Assembly (NCBI RefSeq): GCF_030272615.1
Contig: NC_081408.1
Coordinates: forward strand, 309,516,450 to 309,580,449
Source of the DNA: Cryptomeria japonica
Taxonomy: Eukaryota; Streptophyta; Pinopsida; Cupressales; Cupressaceae
Length of the DNA: 64,000 nt
Direction: 5' to 3'
A program made the position numbers and the translations under genes. The notes beneath the pieces were generated by a model that searched no databases, was not told the DNA's origin, and was given only the letters and a program-made list of their open reading frames with translations. This document shows positions 34,811-46,983 of the stretch, piece after piece (the first letter of the stretch is position 1; each line of letters opens with the position of its first letter).

Positions 34811-35108
34811 TGTTAGAGATTTGGGCCTACTAAATAGAAAAGTTTACACATCAAATAATACTCACTCTTATTGTTTTGTTCAATCATTGATGACATACTT
34901 ATAGGATTTCCATATCTTATAATATAGGAAACCTTCTTCAACAACTCCTAAATATATGAGTGATATTAATAAGTCATAAAATAAACACCCTTAAATAATT
35001 ATTTTCTCACCTAGAATAGTTTCGTGAGTTGTTACTACAATTCACTACTATTTTTCTTCACACACATTATTATACTTATCAATGTGAACACTCGCATGAT
35101 TTCTAACA
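34811..35108 (-). repeat. 3' LTR of the short-LTR element
   Basis: On the plus strand it runs from TGTTAGAGATTTGGG to GATTTCTAACA, with a short inverted repeat TGTTAGA/TCTAACA at its ends. It is 298 bases. TCATATATTTAGGAG-type and CTCACCTAGAATAG phrases are shared with the right copy. Confidence 0.85.
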
Positions 35109-36060
35109 CCTCCACTTAGTGTGAACATGGGGAGAATGTACAATACATTAAGTGTGAACATAATCATATGTTTATGCATACTTTTAGGTTTGCATACTGT
35201 TATTTAGATCTTGTTGCACATAAACACCTACATACAAGAACTTAAATCTTGGTCTACATTTAAGAACTTATCCCGCTTTCACTTCCAGTGAACCCATCAC
35301 TTATTGGCCATATTTACAAGATGTTTGACGATTAAAGGGTCTCTATAGTCAGTTTATCTCCTATACAAATATTCACAATATCAATGGTGGCCACGTTCTT
35401 CTCTTTTCAAACTTGAACACTTTCAACTACAATAAGCCCAACTCTTGTGGCTCATGATCTTGATTTAAAAAAAAGGCACCTCTCATTAATGTTTCGTGGT
35501 TTTCACATAGGTTTACCACAAACTTAGACACAAACATGAAATCACCCATCTATTCACCTCATATAGTTCTTTGGATTACCACTAACCTTTTCAAGATCCA
35601 TGAACTACATTATACTAGTTATTTTGTTTAACGCAACATTTTATACAAGAGGTTACATAACTCACACAAAAATGAAAATGAAAGAAAAAGATGCCAATAA
35701 TACAAAAGGTGACCTCATCAATAGTGGCTGATAAGAGTTGTTATTATCCTCCAACCTCCTAGGCCTCCATCCTCCAGTGAGATTGCTACTTAGCAAATTT
35801 GACTTTAAAGTTTATATTATAATGCCCCCAATAAGATGAATGTCACATACAAGTGATAATGCATCCAATTATAATTGAAACATTTTTTTAATTTTAACTA
35901 TTATTCAACAATTTTGTATTTTGACTCAACAGTGAACAACTCATGAAAATGGACTCTATTCTAAACAAAATAATGTAATTTGACTTTTAGACTATGACAC
36001 AAATATCTCCTAATAATACATTTTAGAATACCAAACTAACAATAAATATCCAACTATCCA

Positions 36061-36652
36061 GGAAGTCATTTTGCACTATGAGAGAGAAGACAATGGCTTG
36101 ACACAAGCATGATCGAGGGAGATTCCCAGAGGAAGGCGAACCAAGATCAGGGGAAGGCGGGAGACTGGTGCAAGATTCGAAGGTGGTGTCGGGACTGGTT
36201 AGGCAGTGTGGCAAAAATCTCATATAATAAAGGTCGTTATGCCGATAGGCGGCTCCCTTTTGTTATAAAATATATACAAATATTATTTAGTCGTGTTGTG
36301 ATAAGAAGGAATAGGTCTTTTTGTAAATTGATGGTTTATAGTGGGATGGGTTTACTGTAGATGGTTGTCTTTTGTGGCTTTCCCAGCTATAGGGGGTTTC
36401 TTATGGTTTTTTACAGTGTTATAAGTCTGTTTATGAGTCTGTTCAGGTGAAGAGGGTTTCTTTAATGATGACATGATCTGTTTATGAGTCTGTTTAGGTG
36501 AAGAGGGTTTCTTTAATGATGACATGATCGTATGGATTATTTCAAAAGATGGGCTGTTTTGAAGGATGGGAAGCCCAGATATCTACTTTATGTAATCCTT
36601 TGTCTTTTTATGATGCAATAAAAATACAAACTATTACCGAACAAAAAAAAAA
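36061..36652 (+). mobile_element. 5'-truncated LINE (L1-type) 3' end
   Basis: The segment ends TGATGCAATAAAAATACAAA, then CTATTACCGAAC and a poly-A run, the typical tail of plant L1 LINEs. CAACTATCCA (36051-36060) stands before it and CAATTATCCA (36655-36664) after it, a 10-bp target-site duplication with one change. About 590 bases remain, mostly 3' untranslated sequence; no RT motif is left. It sits inside the short-LTR element and is younger than it. Confidence 0.8.
36427..36528 (+). repeat. 51-bp tandem duplication in LINE tail
   Basis: CTGTTTATGAGTCTGTTCAG opens copy 1 (36427-36477). Copy 2 (36478-36528) is identical except one C to T change. Both end GATGACATGAT. Confidence 0.95.
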
Positions 36653-36655
36653 TGC

Positions 36656-36806
36656 AATTATCCAAAGAAAACCTTGCCAAAAACACCCAACAAAAATATC
36701 CAACTATCCAAAGAAAACCTTGCCAAGAACACCCAACAAAGGAAAAAAAAAATCCAACTATCCAAAGAAAACCTTACCAAAAACACCCAACAAAGGAAAA
36801 GAAGGA
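36656..36806. repeat. About 54-bp tandem array, three units
   Basis: Units starting at 36656 (partial), 36698 and 36752 share CTATCCAAAGAAAACCTT and AACACCCAACAAA. The LINE split the first unit, whose start (ATCCAACTATCCA) remains at 36048-36060. Open frames through it are repeat artefacts. Confidence 0.85.
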
Positions 36807-37532
36807 CACTTGAGGATCCTCTGGTTGTATTGTATGTGATTGGTGAGGTCAAAAGCTCGATTCTGAGAATACTCCGCAGGCCACATGAGAATCACCCCTC
36901 ACCCAACATACATCATACACTAATGTTCTTCTAGTCACCTATAACATTCTATAAATAAAAATCTGCGATATCTTTATGGTTGGAGGGCATCTACATCTCT
37001 TGCTCCATGAAAATACTGCAGGTTTTTAAAGCAAGAGAACGCCATGAGCATAATTAATACATTACATTATATTCTATTGATCATTGCTCTTCCTGGTTTC
37101 CAATTGCAGATAGGAAAGGTTGCAGACAATCCCAAAATCTTGATCAAAGGCCCTTATCGACACAAGAAAGCGAGGAATGAAGACACCACCATGATTTTTG
37201 AGATTATGTGTAATCATATAATTTCAATGTTGATTTTTGAATACGTTTTAACTGTCTCTTCTATTTGTAGAGAGCAACAAACCTTCCTTCAACCTTTTTC
37301 ACAATACACACGCTGGGTGTCTCCACTACCCACCTGATTGAAAATGAAGCACAATTCTTTCCAATGCGTGACAATTCTTTTAAATGCGTGGAATTGTTAA
37401 AAACCCAAGAACATGGTATCAAAACCAAGTGCTCAAGCCTAAATAGAAATCCATATTTATTTTTCAATTGACTTAAATTCTTCAAATTTAGAATAAACTT
37501 CCTATCACCCTAGTTAGTTTGCTCCGATATCA

Positions 37533-37776
37533 TGTAGAGATTTGGACCGGTCAAATAGATACTCTTATTGATTTGTTCAAGCATTGATTACAAACTTATA
37601 GGATTTTCATATCCTATAATATAAGGAACCTCCTTCAATGACTCTTAAATATATGAGTGATTTTAATATTTTCTCACCTAGAATAGTTTTGTGAGTTGTT
37701 TCTACAATTCACTATTATTTTAACTTCACATGCATTGTTATACTTACCATTGTGAACACTAACATGATTTCTAACA
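37533..37776 (-). repeat. 5' LTR of the short-LTR element
   Basis: It runs on the plus strand from TGTAGAGATTTGG to GATTTCTAACA, 244 bases. It is shorter than its partner by small deletions (for example the part after CAAATAGATACTC). The primer site follows on the minus strand. Confidence 0.85.
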
Positions 37777-37926
37777 TTATGATAACTTCTCACTGTCACA
37801 CGAGGTTGCTTTCACTCCACTATCCAACAAACTCAAGCACACCTCTCCTTTCCATCATCATCTCTCATTCATTATCTTTAAAAGAGGAATCAACCCATTT
37901 TGTAGGGGTTCTTAAATATTTTTTAT

Positions 37927-39078
37927 CATCATCACATATTTGAGTACAGTTTTCCTAAGAATCATTATTGTATAGACTTGTACTATTTGTTGCGTAATTC
38001 CTTTTGATCAATAAAGAGCCATTTCTACCTTCTCATAAGTTGTATTTTATGCATTTCTATGGAATGATCGATATTTTCTTATGATAAAGTTGGTTATCCT
38101 TAAAATTTCTATCTTGTTCTCTTTTTCTTGTACAGTATCACATATTCTTTATAGGTCATATTATGTGTTTATCAAATTAATGCAATTATTCAATTCTAAA
38201 AAAAAAACCTTTGTAATGTTGTCGTGAATATCAAGCTTTTCTATGAAACGCATGCAAAAATATGTTAAATTTTAAGGTGTGTGTGGCATATTTGGTCATT
38301 TTAATCATATTGTGAATGCTTCAGTAAGTATAAGTCTTTGAATATATGGTGCATCGACTCCCTGTTTTATTTAGTTTCATACTCAATTTTATCCCTTTCC
38401 TTGCAATAGCAGTAGTTTAGGTGTTATACTAAGGGAACCAACCCTCTCTAGAGATTCACTCCAGCTTACAAGTCACCCACAAGCTAGGAATGTTTCTATT
38501 ATGTTATTTGGAAGAAGAATTATCTCAACAATCCTCCAAAGACTCCATTCAATTCTGACAATAATGACAAGGAACCACGTTATGCAAAATAGTTCTTGAT
38601 CCCAAATTTTGTATGAAGCAAATTGGTGAATAAATATACATATTTACTCTATCAATTCATATGTTGTTCTAATTCAATTCTTAATCAAATAATTATGTTT
38701 ATTGTATAGTATTAAGTGCTTTACCATAACACAATTAGAGAGTCCCATCATGGATGGACCAAGAGCATCTAATGCTTCATGAGGGCTGGAGCATCCTATC
38801 GTTTGTTATTTTCTTATGATTTAGTCCATCCATTAGATACATTTTCACCTTGGTCTTATATACTTTTCTAGACATAACATTTATTGCTATATTAAAATAA
38901 AGGTTTCTCTCTACATGTTAGTATAACTTAAGCATTCAAAAATATCAATCATTCTAGAATCTTCTTGCATCTATCTCTTCATTTTTCCTTTGTATTCTTC
39001 CATAATTTTTTTTTAATCATTCATCAACATATTTCCACTAAACCTCTTCTTTCAAGAGCTCATTTGTGTAATTTGTGC
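37927..39078. repeat. Dispersed repeat, copy 2 (partner 1-1143)
   Basis: It begins CATCATCACATATTTGAG and follows the left-end repeat throughout, with scattered substitutions and small indels. It shows that the window's left edge probably lies inside the repeat or at its border. No coding frame. Confidence 0.75.
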
Positions 39079-39995
39079 ATGCATAGAATCTCATATGGGC
39101 ATCAACAACTCACTTATCCTTTATTATTTCTTCCACTTGAGTAGGGAATATAATCATTTTCTTCACCTCTTCTAATCCATTCTTCCTAACCACTTTTCTT
39201 TGAAACAATGTTACTTCAAACATCATCTCAAAGAGGGGGGAAATTTAGACATTAAAATAATCACTTTTACTATTTTTATATTATCAACATCAATCTTTTA
39301 TATTCCTCATTTATTTTTCATTAATTTTTTATTATCCATAATCATTTAATTAGATTGTTCTATAAGATATAATCTCCCACATTTAAAAAATATATCAAAT
39401 TCCACCTCACATTCTCCAATTGTCCATTAGATAAATAATGAAATCTTTAAATTTCATCTCATTCAATTAACTAATAGATCAAAATTAGTTAAATCATTAA
39501 TCAAATAATTCCACTCATCAATCTATTTAGCTCACTCCCTCATGCAATTAATTGACTCTTCCATATGCTTAGTTAACTATTTCATACAAATAGCTAACTC
39601 ATTGTAATTCACTCATCAATCCACTTAACTCAATAACCACTATTTTAAATCAAAATAATTTGCAACTCCTCCATGCTTTCCACTCTCCAAGTTGTTTACA
39701 TAATCAATGCAATCTATGATCAAATTTTAGCCACCCATTTAATCTTTCTAAAACTTATAAAGTTGACCTCTCATCCATCTTTTCATAACCAAACTTCAAT
39801 TAAAATTAATGGTATTGAATTTATAATTCATTTAATTCTATAGTTATGTTGAAAAAATGAGAGCATTCACATATTGAAGAGATCATGAGAATATTACATT
39901 TGATAGTCTCTCAAAGGTTTGCTTGAGTTAAAATACATATTTCAATTTCATTTTTAAATGCTATTGTTTATTTATGTATTCTAATTTCCTTACAT
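39079..39995. other. AT-rich spacer
   Basis: No gene. Words such as CACTCATCAATC, TTAACTC and TAGCTAACTC recur loosely. No repeat partner was found. Confidence 0.35.
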
Positions 39996-40535
39996 ACATG
40001 AGGTACCACAAATTTTGGCATTCAATATGCACCAAAAGCTTCTCACATAGTAGGCTTCACTAAATTAGATTGGGCTATTGATATTGACTCATGGAAGTCT
40101 ACTTACAGGTGCATATTTTTTGCCTTGGTTATAGCCTATTTGCATGGTCATAGAAGAAGAAACCTTCTATTGTATTACTATCAAATAAGGTTAAGTATTG
40201 AGGAATAGTACTTGCTAGCAAGAAGGTTTTATGGATTTGACAACTTATGACAAAGTTTTGTCTACCACTTGATCATCCTACTATTTTTTGTGTGATAACC
40301 AAAGTGCCATTCACATTTCTCACAACCTAGTAGATCATTAAGGGATGAAGCGCATTGAGATGTACAGATGTATTTCATTTGATAGCTTATCCATAATGGC
40401 ATTCTCTCCTTAGAGTTGTGTCTACTTAGGAGTAGGTTATAAACATATTCACTAAATAATTAGCATTGCCTAAATATCTTTAATTGTGAAATATGCTTGG
40501 GGTGAAATATTTTGTCCTTGGGGTGTCATCTTAAA
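39996..40535 (+). pseudogene. Ty1/copia RNase H domain, decayed
   Basis: The forward frames read FGIQYAPKASHIVGFTKLDW and IDIDSWKSTYRC, then WS-KKKPSIVLLSNKV, CDNQSAIHISHNLVDH and MKRIEMY, ending with NIFTK-LALPKY and LGVKYF. This follows the end of Copia polyproteins (DWAGD..RKST, WSSKKQ, CDN.SAI, F.KPL) closely. At least five stops (for example TAG for Ser in WSS) and frameshifts kill it. The rest of pol is missing upstream. Confidence 0.88.
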
Positions 40536-40704
40536 TTCCTCCTTCCTTTGTATTGGTTTTTTGGGGGAATTTTTTTCTATAGGGTTCTCTTTTCCTTGCT
40601 TGTGAGAAGATTTTGTTGTACACGAGTAACCAATTACCTGTCTAATTATTAAGACTTGTTTTCTAGCATTTATCTTACCCCCTAAGCATCACTTCAGGGG
40701 TAAG

Positions 40705-40968
40705 TGTTAGTGTTAAAAGCAGTTTTATCTATCTAGCTTACCTTTACCTAGTAGACCCACTGACACTACACTTAAACTCACTTAGAAGTTTCTTTTATCT
40801 TTGTCTCACCTCATAGGGACTTTACACATGTCCTCACACTCATCTCAAGTGATTCACATGTCTCATATTTTTTGGAGGGATGGCCAATTGTTTAATCATA
40901 CCTTTCTTTCTCCTCCTTGTCTTACATATACAAAGAGATCATTGCATTATATATGTAAGGTGGTGAAA
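40705..40968 (+). mobile_element. Possible Copia 3' LTR start
   Basis: CTTCAGGGGTAAG, a short purine tract, directly precedes TGTTAGTGTTAAAAGC at 40705, about 170 bases after the RNase H remnant, where a 3' LTR should begin. TACATATACAAAGAG near 40923 is TATA-like. The right part is cut by the direct-repeat element starting about 40969. Confidence 0.45.
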
Positions 40969-42008
40969 TGAGGCTCACTAGTCTAAACATGCAAACTAGG
41001 AATCAAACCCATTCACAATAACATCACATTAAGGTGAATAAGATTTCAATAGGGCCAACCTCAAACTTATTAGAAAGGGTTGGGAATAAATTGAATTCCA
41101 CTTTCCTTGTTTTAGTTGAATTGTTGTAATTGGATATGAAATGAGTAAATTTAAGAACTAGGGCTAATGATGCAAAATTTAATATAATAAACATGAATAG
41201 AGTTTCAGAATAGATTATACAAACATCGAAAACAAATCTGGAAATGGGAAACAAAGAGGAACATGTGCCTAAACTTTAAGCTCAAAAGTTTCAAACTATG
41301 GGGGCAGGTGACCTAGTCTTGAAGGTGTCGATTTCAAAAATCAAAAACAAGTTTCATGATCATAATGTTGCTCAAAATTTCCTCATGAAGCTTTGTTGAA
41401 AAGGTGTTAAGACACTGTTCATCGATTGTCAATGAGTAGGTTTTTTTAGTTCTCTTCTAAACTTGTCACTTGCATACATAAGAGAGAGAAAAATTTGTTG
41501 GGTCAACCGATATAGGTTTTCCTCAGTCAAACCTTGGGCTGAAATTTAACCCTTAATGAAATAGATATAAATGAAAGTGCTAACACAAAATGTTGGATCC
41601 ATAATATTATACCTCAAGCTTGATGTTGTTATCGATGATGATGATGCAATGCTATATTATTCTCTTTGAATAAGACCCACAAATGTTGATGCAATAACAT
41701 AACACGAGAAGACATACAAGAATAAATCATGAAACCACACTTGCATGAAGAATGATGTAACTTGTTGCTCCATAATTCTCATATCTGAAGAAATTCTCCC
41801 TTGATACTTGCTCTTGAACTATGTAGGATATGAAAGGATATGGCATGATAAAATTAGGAAATAAGCTCTTATATATGGTTTCGAAGGTATTTCATAAATT
41901 AGGCCAACCTCCAATGGTGATATCTAAATATTAAGATCAAGAATCAACTAGCGAGAACTTGTACATTGACGTATTTAAAAATGGGCCCAAACTGGGAGGA
42001 CTATGACG

Positions 42009-42100
42009 CCTAACACCCTAGTCTACTGGAACAAGGGTGCCTAGTACTCTAGTCCATTAGGACAAGGGTGCTTAGCACCCTAGTCCACCCAAAAAGGGGT
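42009..42100. repeat. About 30-bp triplication within left LTR
   Basis: CCTAACACCCTAGTCTACTG, CCTAGTACTCTAGTCCATTA and CTTAGCACCCTAGTCCACCC follow one another, each but the last ending in ACAAGGGTG. The right LTR has only two such units (about 46748-46805). Confidence 0.8.
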
Positions 42101-42733
42101 AAAACAAAGGTGGCTCAGATGTACAAAATCTTAAATAAAAGGCCTAGATTACCATATAAATGACATCAATTTTGTAGTGCAAATCTAGAAATATGCTTGG
42201 AAAGGAGCTAGGAGGATACACACTAAGGTTAGGGCACAAAAAAGAGTGTAAATTTTTAAGGGGTTATAATTTACGACATGAAATTTTGTCCCCACTTTAG
42301 CAGGAGTATGAACTTATGCTCATACTCATGGTAAAGTAGAAGAAAGAGAGACGACATGAGCAATGGGGAGCAATATTACAAGAGATAATACATCACTAAG
42401 TTTGAGAGAGCAAGCCCCCAAACTTAGGATCTTAACTAACACAATCACATACAAGGACACAAAACAAAGAAAAACAAAGCAAAGTCAAACAAAAAGTAAA
42501 ACAGGAAAACAAAAAGACACAAACAAAAAGGGGTAAGTACTTAAAACAAAGGCTCCAAATCAACTAATTGAAGAGACCTTGATAATCAAATTTCCTCAAC
42601 TGCTAATATCGTCCTAAGAATACTATTGCAAAAGCACAAGTGGTCTTATGGAAAGAGAAAATGAATACATCAATTGATGGGACAAGAAACCATGATCCAA
42701 CAACTAGCAAAGTGTGTTATGATATGGGTTCAT

Positions 42734-42867
<134 letters not shown>

Positions 42868-43069
42868 ATGGATTCCATAATCTAGAAAGTTGTGTTATGC
42901 TAGGTGATCCATGTAGAAGCATGAATTCCACTAGAAAATAAAGTATGTTATGTTGTGCACGATCTGTGTGAAAGGAGACCTAAATTGGTCTAGCAAGGTA
43001 TGTTATGTTATTGACTCATCTTGAAAAATATTACTAAACAAAACTCACTGTTTTAAAGGCAATCAATTA

Positions 43070-43720
43070 CAAAATGGGTGTTGTAGTGACACCATCTCTA
43101 GGATTTCCAAAGAAAATTCATTGTTTGTATGGAAATCCTACTTCAAAATGGGTGTTGCAATGATATTAAGACAAGGATTACCAAAAAAACTTGTTGTATG
43201 TAAGAAAATACTACTACAAAATGGGTGTTGCAATGACACCAAGACAAGGATTAGCAAACAAAACTTGTATGCATTAACCATTGTTAATTCTTCACGAGAA
43301 TAAAATCATAATGGGAAAGAATAATTCTGGCAACAAATTTTGTTAAAATTAACTTGAAGTTATATTTCATGTATATATTGGCAGGATGTTTGAGAGTGGT
43401 TTCAAACATATTGTTCTTGTATGGTGTGCATAATTGTAAAATTTTGTCTTTAGTTTTAGTCTAGGGTTAGTTTTAGGTTTAGTTGGATCTCAAAGATATC
43501 AATGAGGAGTTTTGTGAAAAACCCTCAACTATTATTGTCAACTTTAAGTTATATTTCATGTATATATTGGCAGGATGTTTGAGAGTGGTTTCAAATATAT
43601 TGTTCTTGTATGGTGTGCATAACTGTAAATTTTGTCTTTAGTTTTAGTCTAGGGTTAGTTTTAGGTTTAGTTGGATCTCAAAGATAAAAAATGCAACTAC
43701 AAAATGGGTGTTGCAATGAC
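43070..43720. repeat. Tandem AAAATGGGTGTTG repeats plus 189-bp duplication
   Basis: ACAAAATGGGTGTTGCAATG-type units occur at about 43073, 43144, 43215 and 43696, the first three spaced about 71-72 bases apart. Between the third and fourth lies a second, unrelated duplication. GTTATATTTCATGTATATAT starts at 43359 and again at 43548 (189-base offset), each followed by about 140 near-identical bases ending TTGGATCTCAAAGAT. Confidence 0.85.
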
Positions 43721-44760
43721 ACCAAGCACAAATATCAAGGAGGCCACACATATTCCCCCCCTTAAGATGTAAACATAGATCTATGTTGATATATCTTAAG
43801 GTAGATGACAACAATGATAAACACCCTCATCACCAATGAGATATCCTTTAAGAAACAATGCACGTACATTCCAAGCTAGAAAGAGTACGTAACTCTTTTT
43901 AGTGAGGAAGCTCAATAGTTGTAAAAAGAGGTATCTTGCAACAAGTGTAAAGGGATTCTTTTGAGGGATGCATAATTAACAAAGGAGGAAGAGATATTTT
44001 CGCAAAGACATCTACATCCAAGAGGATATATTTAATAAAATAACATTTTCAACCAAGGAGGAGAAGGAGATCAAGGATACACATTCCCTATTTCTAGAAA
44101 AGGGGATTCTTGATTAAGGATTGCACACTTTTGACACCAAAGGGAGATCATTAATAAAATTAAACACTTTTAAGCAAGGAAGAGGTCCTTATCAAGGAAA
44201 CACACCTCCAAGCAAGGTTAAAATCCACATGAAGGACAAATAATTCTATTTAAGAACTTGGATATCCTTATAGAAGAAAAAAACAAAGGAAAAATAAATC
44301 CTTAGAAAAGAGAGAGGAAAATTTGAAAACTATCCTTGCACCCCAAGTGTGGAAACGAGAATAAAAACACTAGTATGTTTCTATACAAGTATGATTGCAC
44401 ATGAAATTATACCACCTTGAATGAAAAAGAGCCCCAAAAAATGTAGGCTACTAATGTCACATAGTGAGGAGCAACATCATAGGTCCAAAAGAGTGCGAAG
44501 GCACTACTTGTGATTCTAGATTGAGAAAAAGAATGAGATCAGATGTAATATGAATATGAGAATAAATTGTCTAAATGGAATACAATAGGCAAGAGAGTGA
44601 GAGTGACTTCAATGTAAATTACAAAATATGTCCTTGTTTCCTTGCTTATAGATATTCATGTATCTAATGTAATTAAAAATAACATTTTTATCATGTTTAA
44701 GTATCCAAAATATTATCTTTGCTAGATTCAAATGAGTGTCAATATAGATAAGTCGTATCT
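43721..44760. other. Element interior, no coding call
   Basis: A-rich sequence with words such as AAGGAGGA and CATCCAAGAG. No frame of note on either strand. Confidence 0.4.
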
Positions 44761-44761
44761 C

Positions 44762-45640
44762 TTATTGAATAGGAGGACTAGGATTTAGTAAAAAAACATG
44801 TAAGGAAGGGGGAGGAAATCGTATGCCTTCTCTAGTGTATTGTGAAGGAGGTTCTATAGGGACTTTGATTCCTTGTTCCATCTTTCCAAGACCATGTCTA
44901 CTATATCTTTGTTTTGAAACCATATCATAGCCAACCTCATAATGTATTTTTAATTGTGAAGGGCAAGGACTTTCATTATAGATCTTATTGAATTTTTTTG
45001 TGTAAGTGTACCAAGGATTAAAGTGATGAATATATGGAGGATGGATCACTGTAGGAGGATTCTTGTTTCTATCATTATCCATGTCCACTTTGCTAGGTTG
45101 GGAAGAGGTATTCTCATCATCTAAAGCTTCATCTTTACTCAATGTTATTTTTGGTGATATATCATGAAATAAATGCATAACATCATCTTGTCTCAAAATA
45201 TGTTGATGGATAAGATAAGTTATTGGAGAATAAGGAGGATCTAAGGTAATATAAGTATTAGGAAGTTGATTATTAGCATGTCCCTCTTGCACCAAAGTAA
45301 CCTAGTGAGAAAAGGGTCAATCATTACTTTCCAATGCTTCTTATCTATTAGAGAGATCATAGGCAAAATTATTAATTTTTTCCTCATGAATAAGAGATAC
45401 TATAGAAGAGGCACTAGTATGATTAATTTCAATGTCATCTCTAGGAGGATTATCAAAGGTACTTGAAACATCCACTAAAGCTTTTTAATGTAATACAAAC
45501 ATTCCATTAACTTGTTTTAAAATGTCATGGAAACATGAAGCATGTATGAAAGCTTTAGGAAATGAAATGAATGTGGGAAACATCTTTGAAATACTCATAT
45601 GATGTAATACATTAGATTGATATGAATAAATGCAAACAAA
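44762..45640 (-). pseudogene. G-patch-like fragment of a retroelement protein
   Basis: On the minus strand the frame 45295-44762 ends with YDMVSKQRYSRHGLGKMEQG then IKVPIEPP. HGLGKxxQG resembles the core of the G-patch, a short glycine-rich RNA-associated motif that some plant Ty3/gypsy polyproteins carry between protease and RT. Further upstream on the same strand (45640-45300), MFPTFISFPKAFIHASCFHD and KALVDVSSTFDN read through stops, so the original protein was longer. The 177-codon frame has no real ATG at its start. RT is absent. Confidence 0.5.
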
Positions 45641-46983
45641 ATGAAGTGCAAGAATCCATCATTCAATACAAGTATAAAATGCATGGGGTTCACTAGTCTA
45701 AACTTGCAAACTAGGATTCAAATCCATTCACAACAATATCATATTAAGGTGAATAAGATTTCTATATACTCAACCTCAAACCTATTGGAAAGGTCTAGGT
45801 ACAAATTGAATTCCACTCACCTTGTTTTAGTTGAATTGTTCTAATTGATATGAAATAATTAAATGCTAGAACTAGGGCTATATGATAAAAAATTGAAAGT
45901 AATCAGTATGAACGATATGCAAACACTAAAAATAGATATGGAAATGAGAAATAAAGAGGAACATGTGCCTAAAATTTGAGCTTGAAAGTGTCGAACTATG
46001 GGGCTAGGCAACTTAGTATTGGAGGTGTTAAATTTAGATATCAAAAATAGTTTTGGGATTCGAATGTTACTCAAAATCTCCTCCTAAAATTTTGTCAAAA
46101 AAGTGTTAGACATTGTTTGATGATTGGCAATGTCCAGGGTTTTATGGCTCTTCAAAACCTAGTTTAGTTTGTACTTTATGGATCTGTTCTTCTCTTTTGA
46201 ACATGTCACCTGCACACACAAGAGAGGAAAAATGTTGTTGGGTTGATATGGGTTTTCCTTAGTCAAACCTCAAGTTAGAATTAACTCTTAATGGAATAGA
46301 TATAAATGAAATATTTGAAGTAAAATGTTGGATCCACAATATTATACCTCAAACTTGATATTATTGTTGATAATGATGATGATGATGATGCAATTATATT
46401 CTCTTTGAATAAGACCCACAAATGTTGATGCAATAAAATGGCATGACAAGACATAAATGAATCAATCATGAAAACACGCTTACATGAAGATTGTTGTAAC
46501 TTGCTACTTTGTGATGCTCAGATCTCAAAAAAAATCACCAATGATACTTGCTCTTGAATGATGTAGGATATGAGAGGATGTGGTGGGATGAAAATGAATT
46601 AGGAAATATGCTCTTATGTAGGGTTCCCAAGGTGTTGAATAAATTATGTCAACCTTCAACAATCATATTAAAATAATAGGATCGAGAATTAGTTGGTGGG
46701 ACCCAGTACATTGGCATATTTAAAAATGGGCCCAAATTGGGGGACTATGGCTACTAGTGCCCTAGTCCACTAGGATAAGGGCACGTAGTGCCATAGTCCA
46801 CCCAGAAAGGGGTGAAACAAAGGTGAAGTAGGTGTACGTAGGCTTTAAAAAAAGATCCATATTATCATATGACATTAGTTTGCAGTGCAAAGCCATAAAT
46901 ATGATTGGAAAAGAGCTAGGAGGAGACACACTAAGGCAAGGACACAAAAATGAGTGTTAAATTGTAAGGGGGTGCAATTTACA

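Larger units (their letters stand above)
34811..37776 (-). mobile_element. Non-autonomous short-LTR element, minus strand
   Basis: LTRs at 34811-35108 and 37533-37776 bound a 2.4-kb interior. Flanks CTATG (34806-34810) and TTATG (37777-37781) fit a 5-bp TSD with one change. On the minus strand TGATATCGGAGC directly follows the right LTR, a near match to the initiator-tRNA-Met primer site TGGTATCAGAGC. A purine tract AAGTGGAGG directly precedes the left LTR. The interior has no gag or pol; it holds a LINE insertion and tandem repeats. It depends on another element's enzymes, a LARD/TRIM-like arrangement with Copia-style ends. Confidence 0.85.

Noticed and set aside
36549-36934. Lys/Asn-rich frames with repeating NIQLSKENLAKN-type peptides
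   Set aside because: Translation of the 54-bp tandem array next to the LINE tail.
44762-45295. Intact 177-residue host gene
   Set aside because: The frame has no ATG at its start, reads on through stops upstream, and lies between direct repeats with a G-patch-like retroelement motif.
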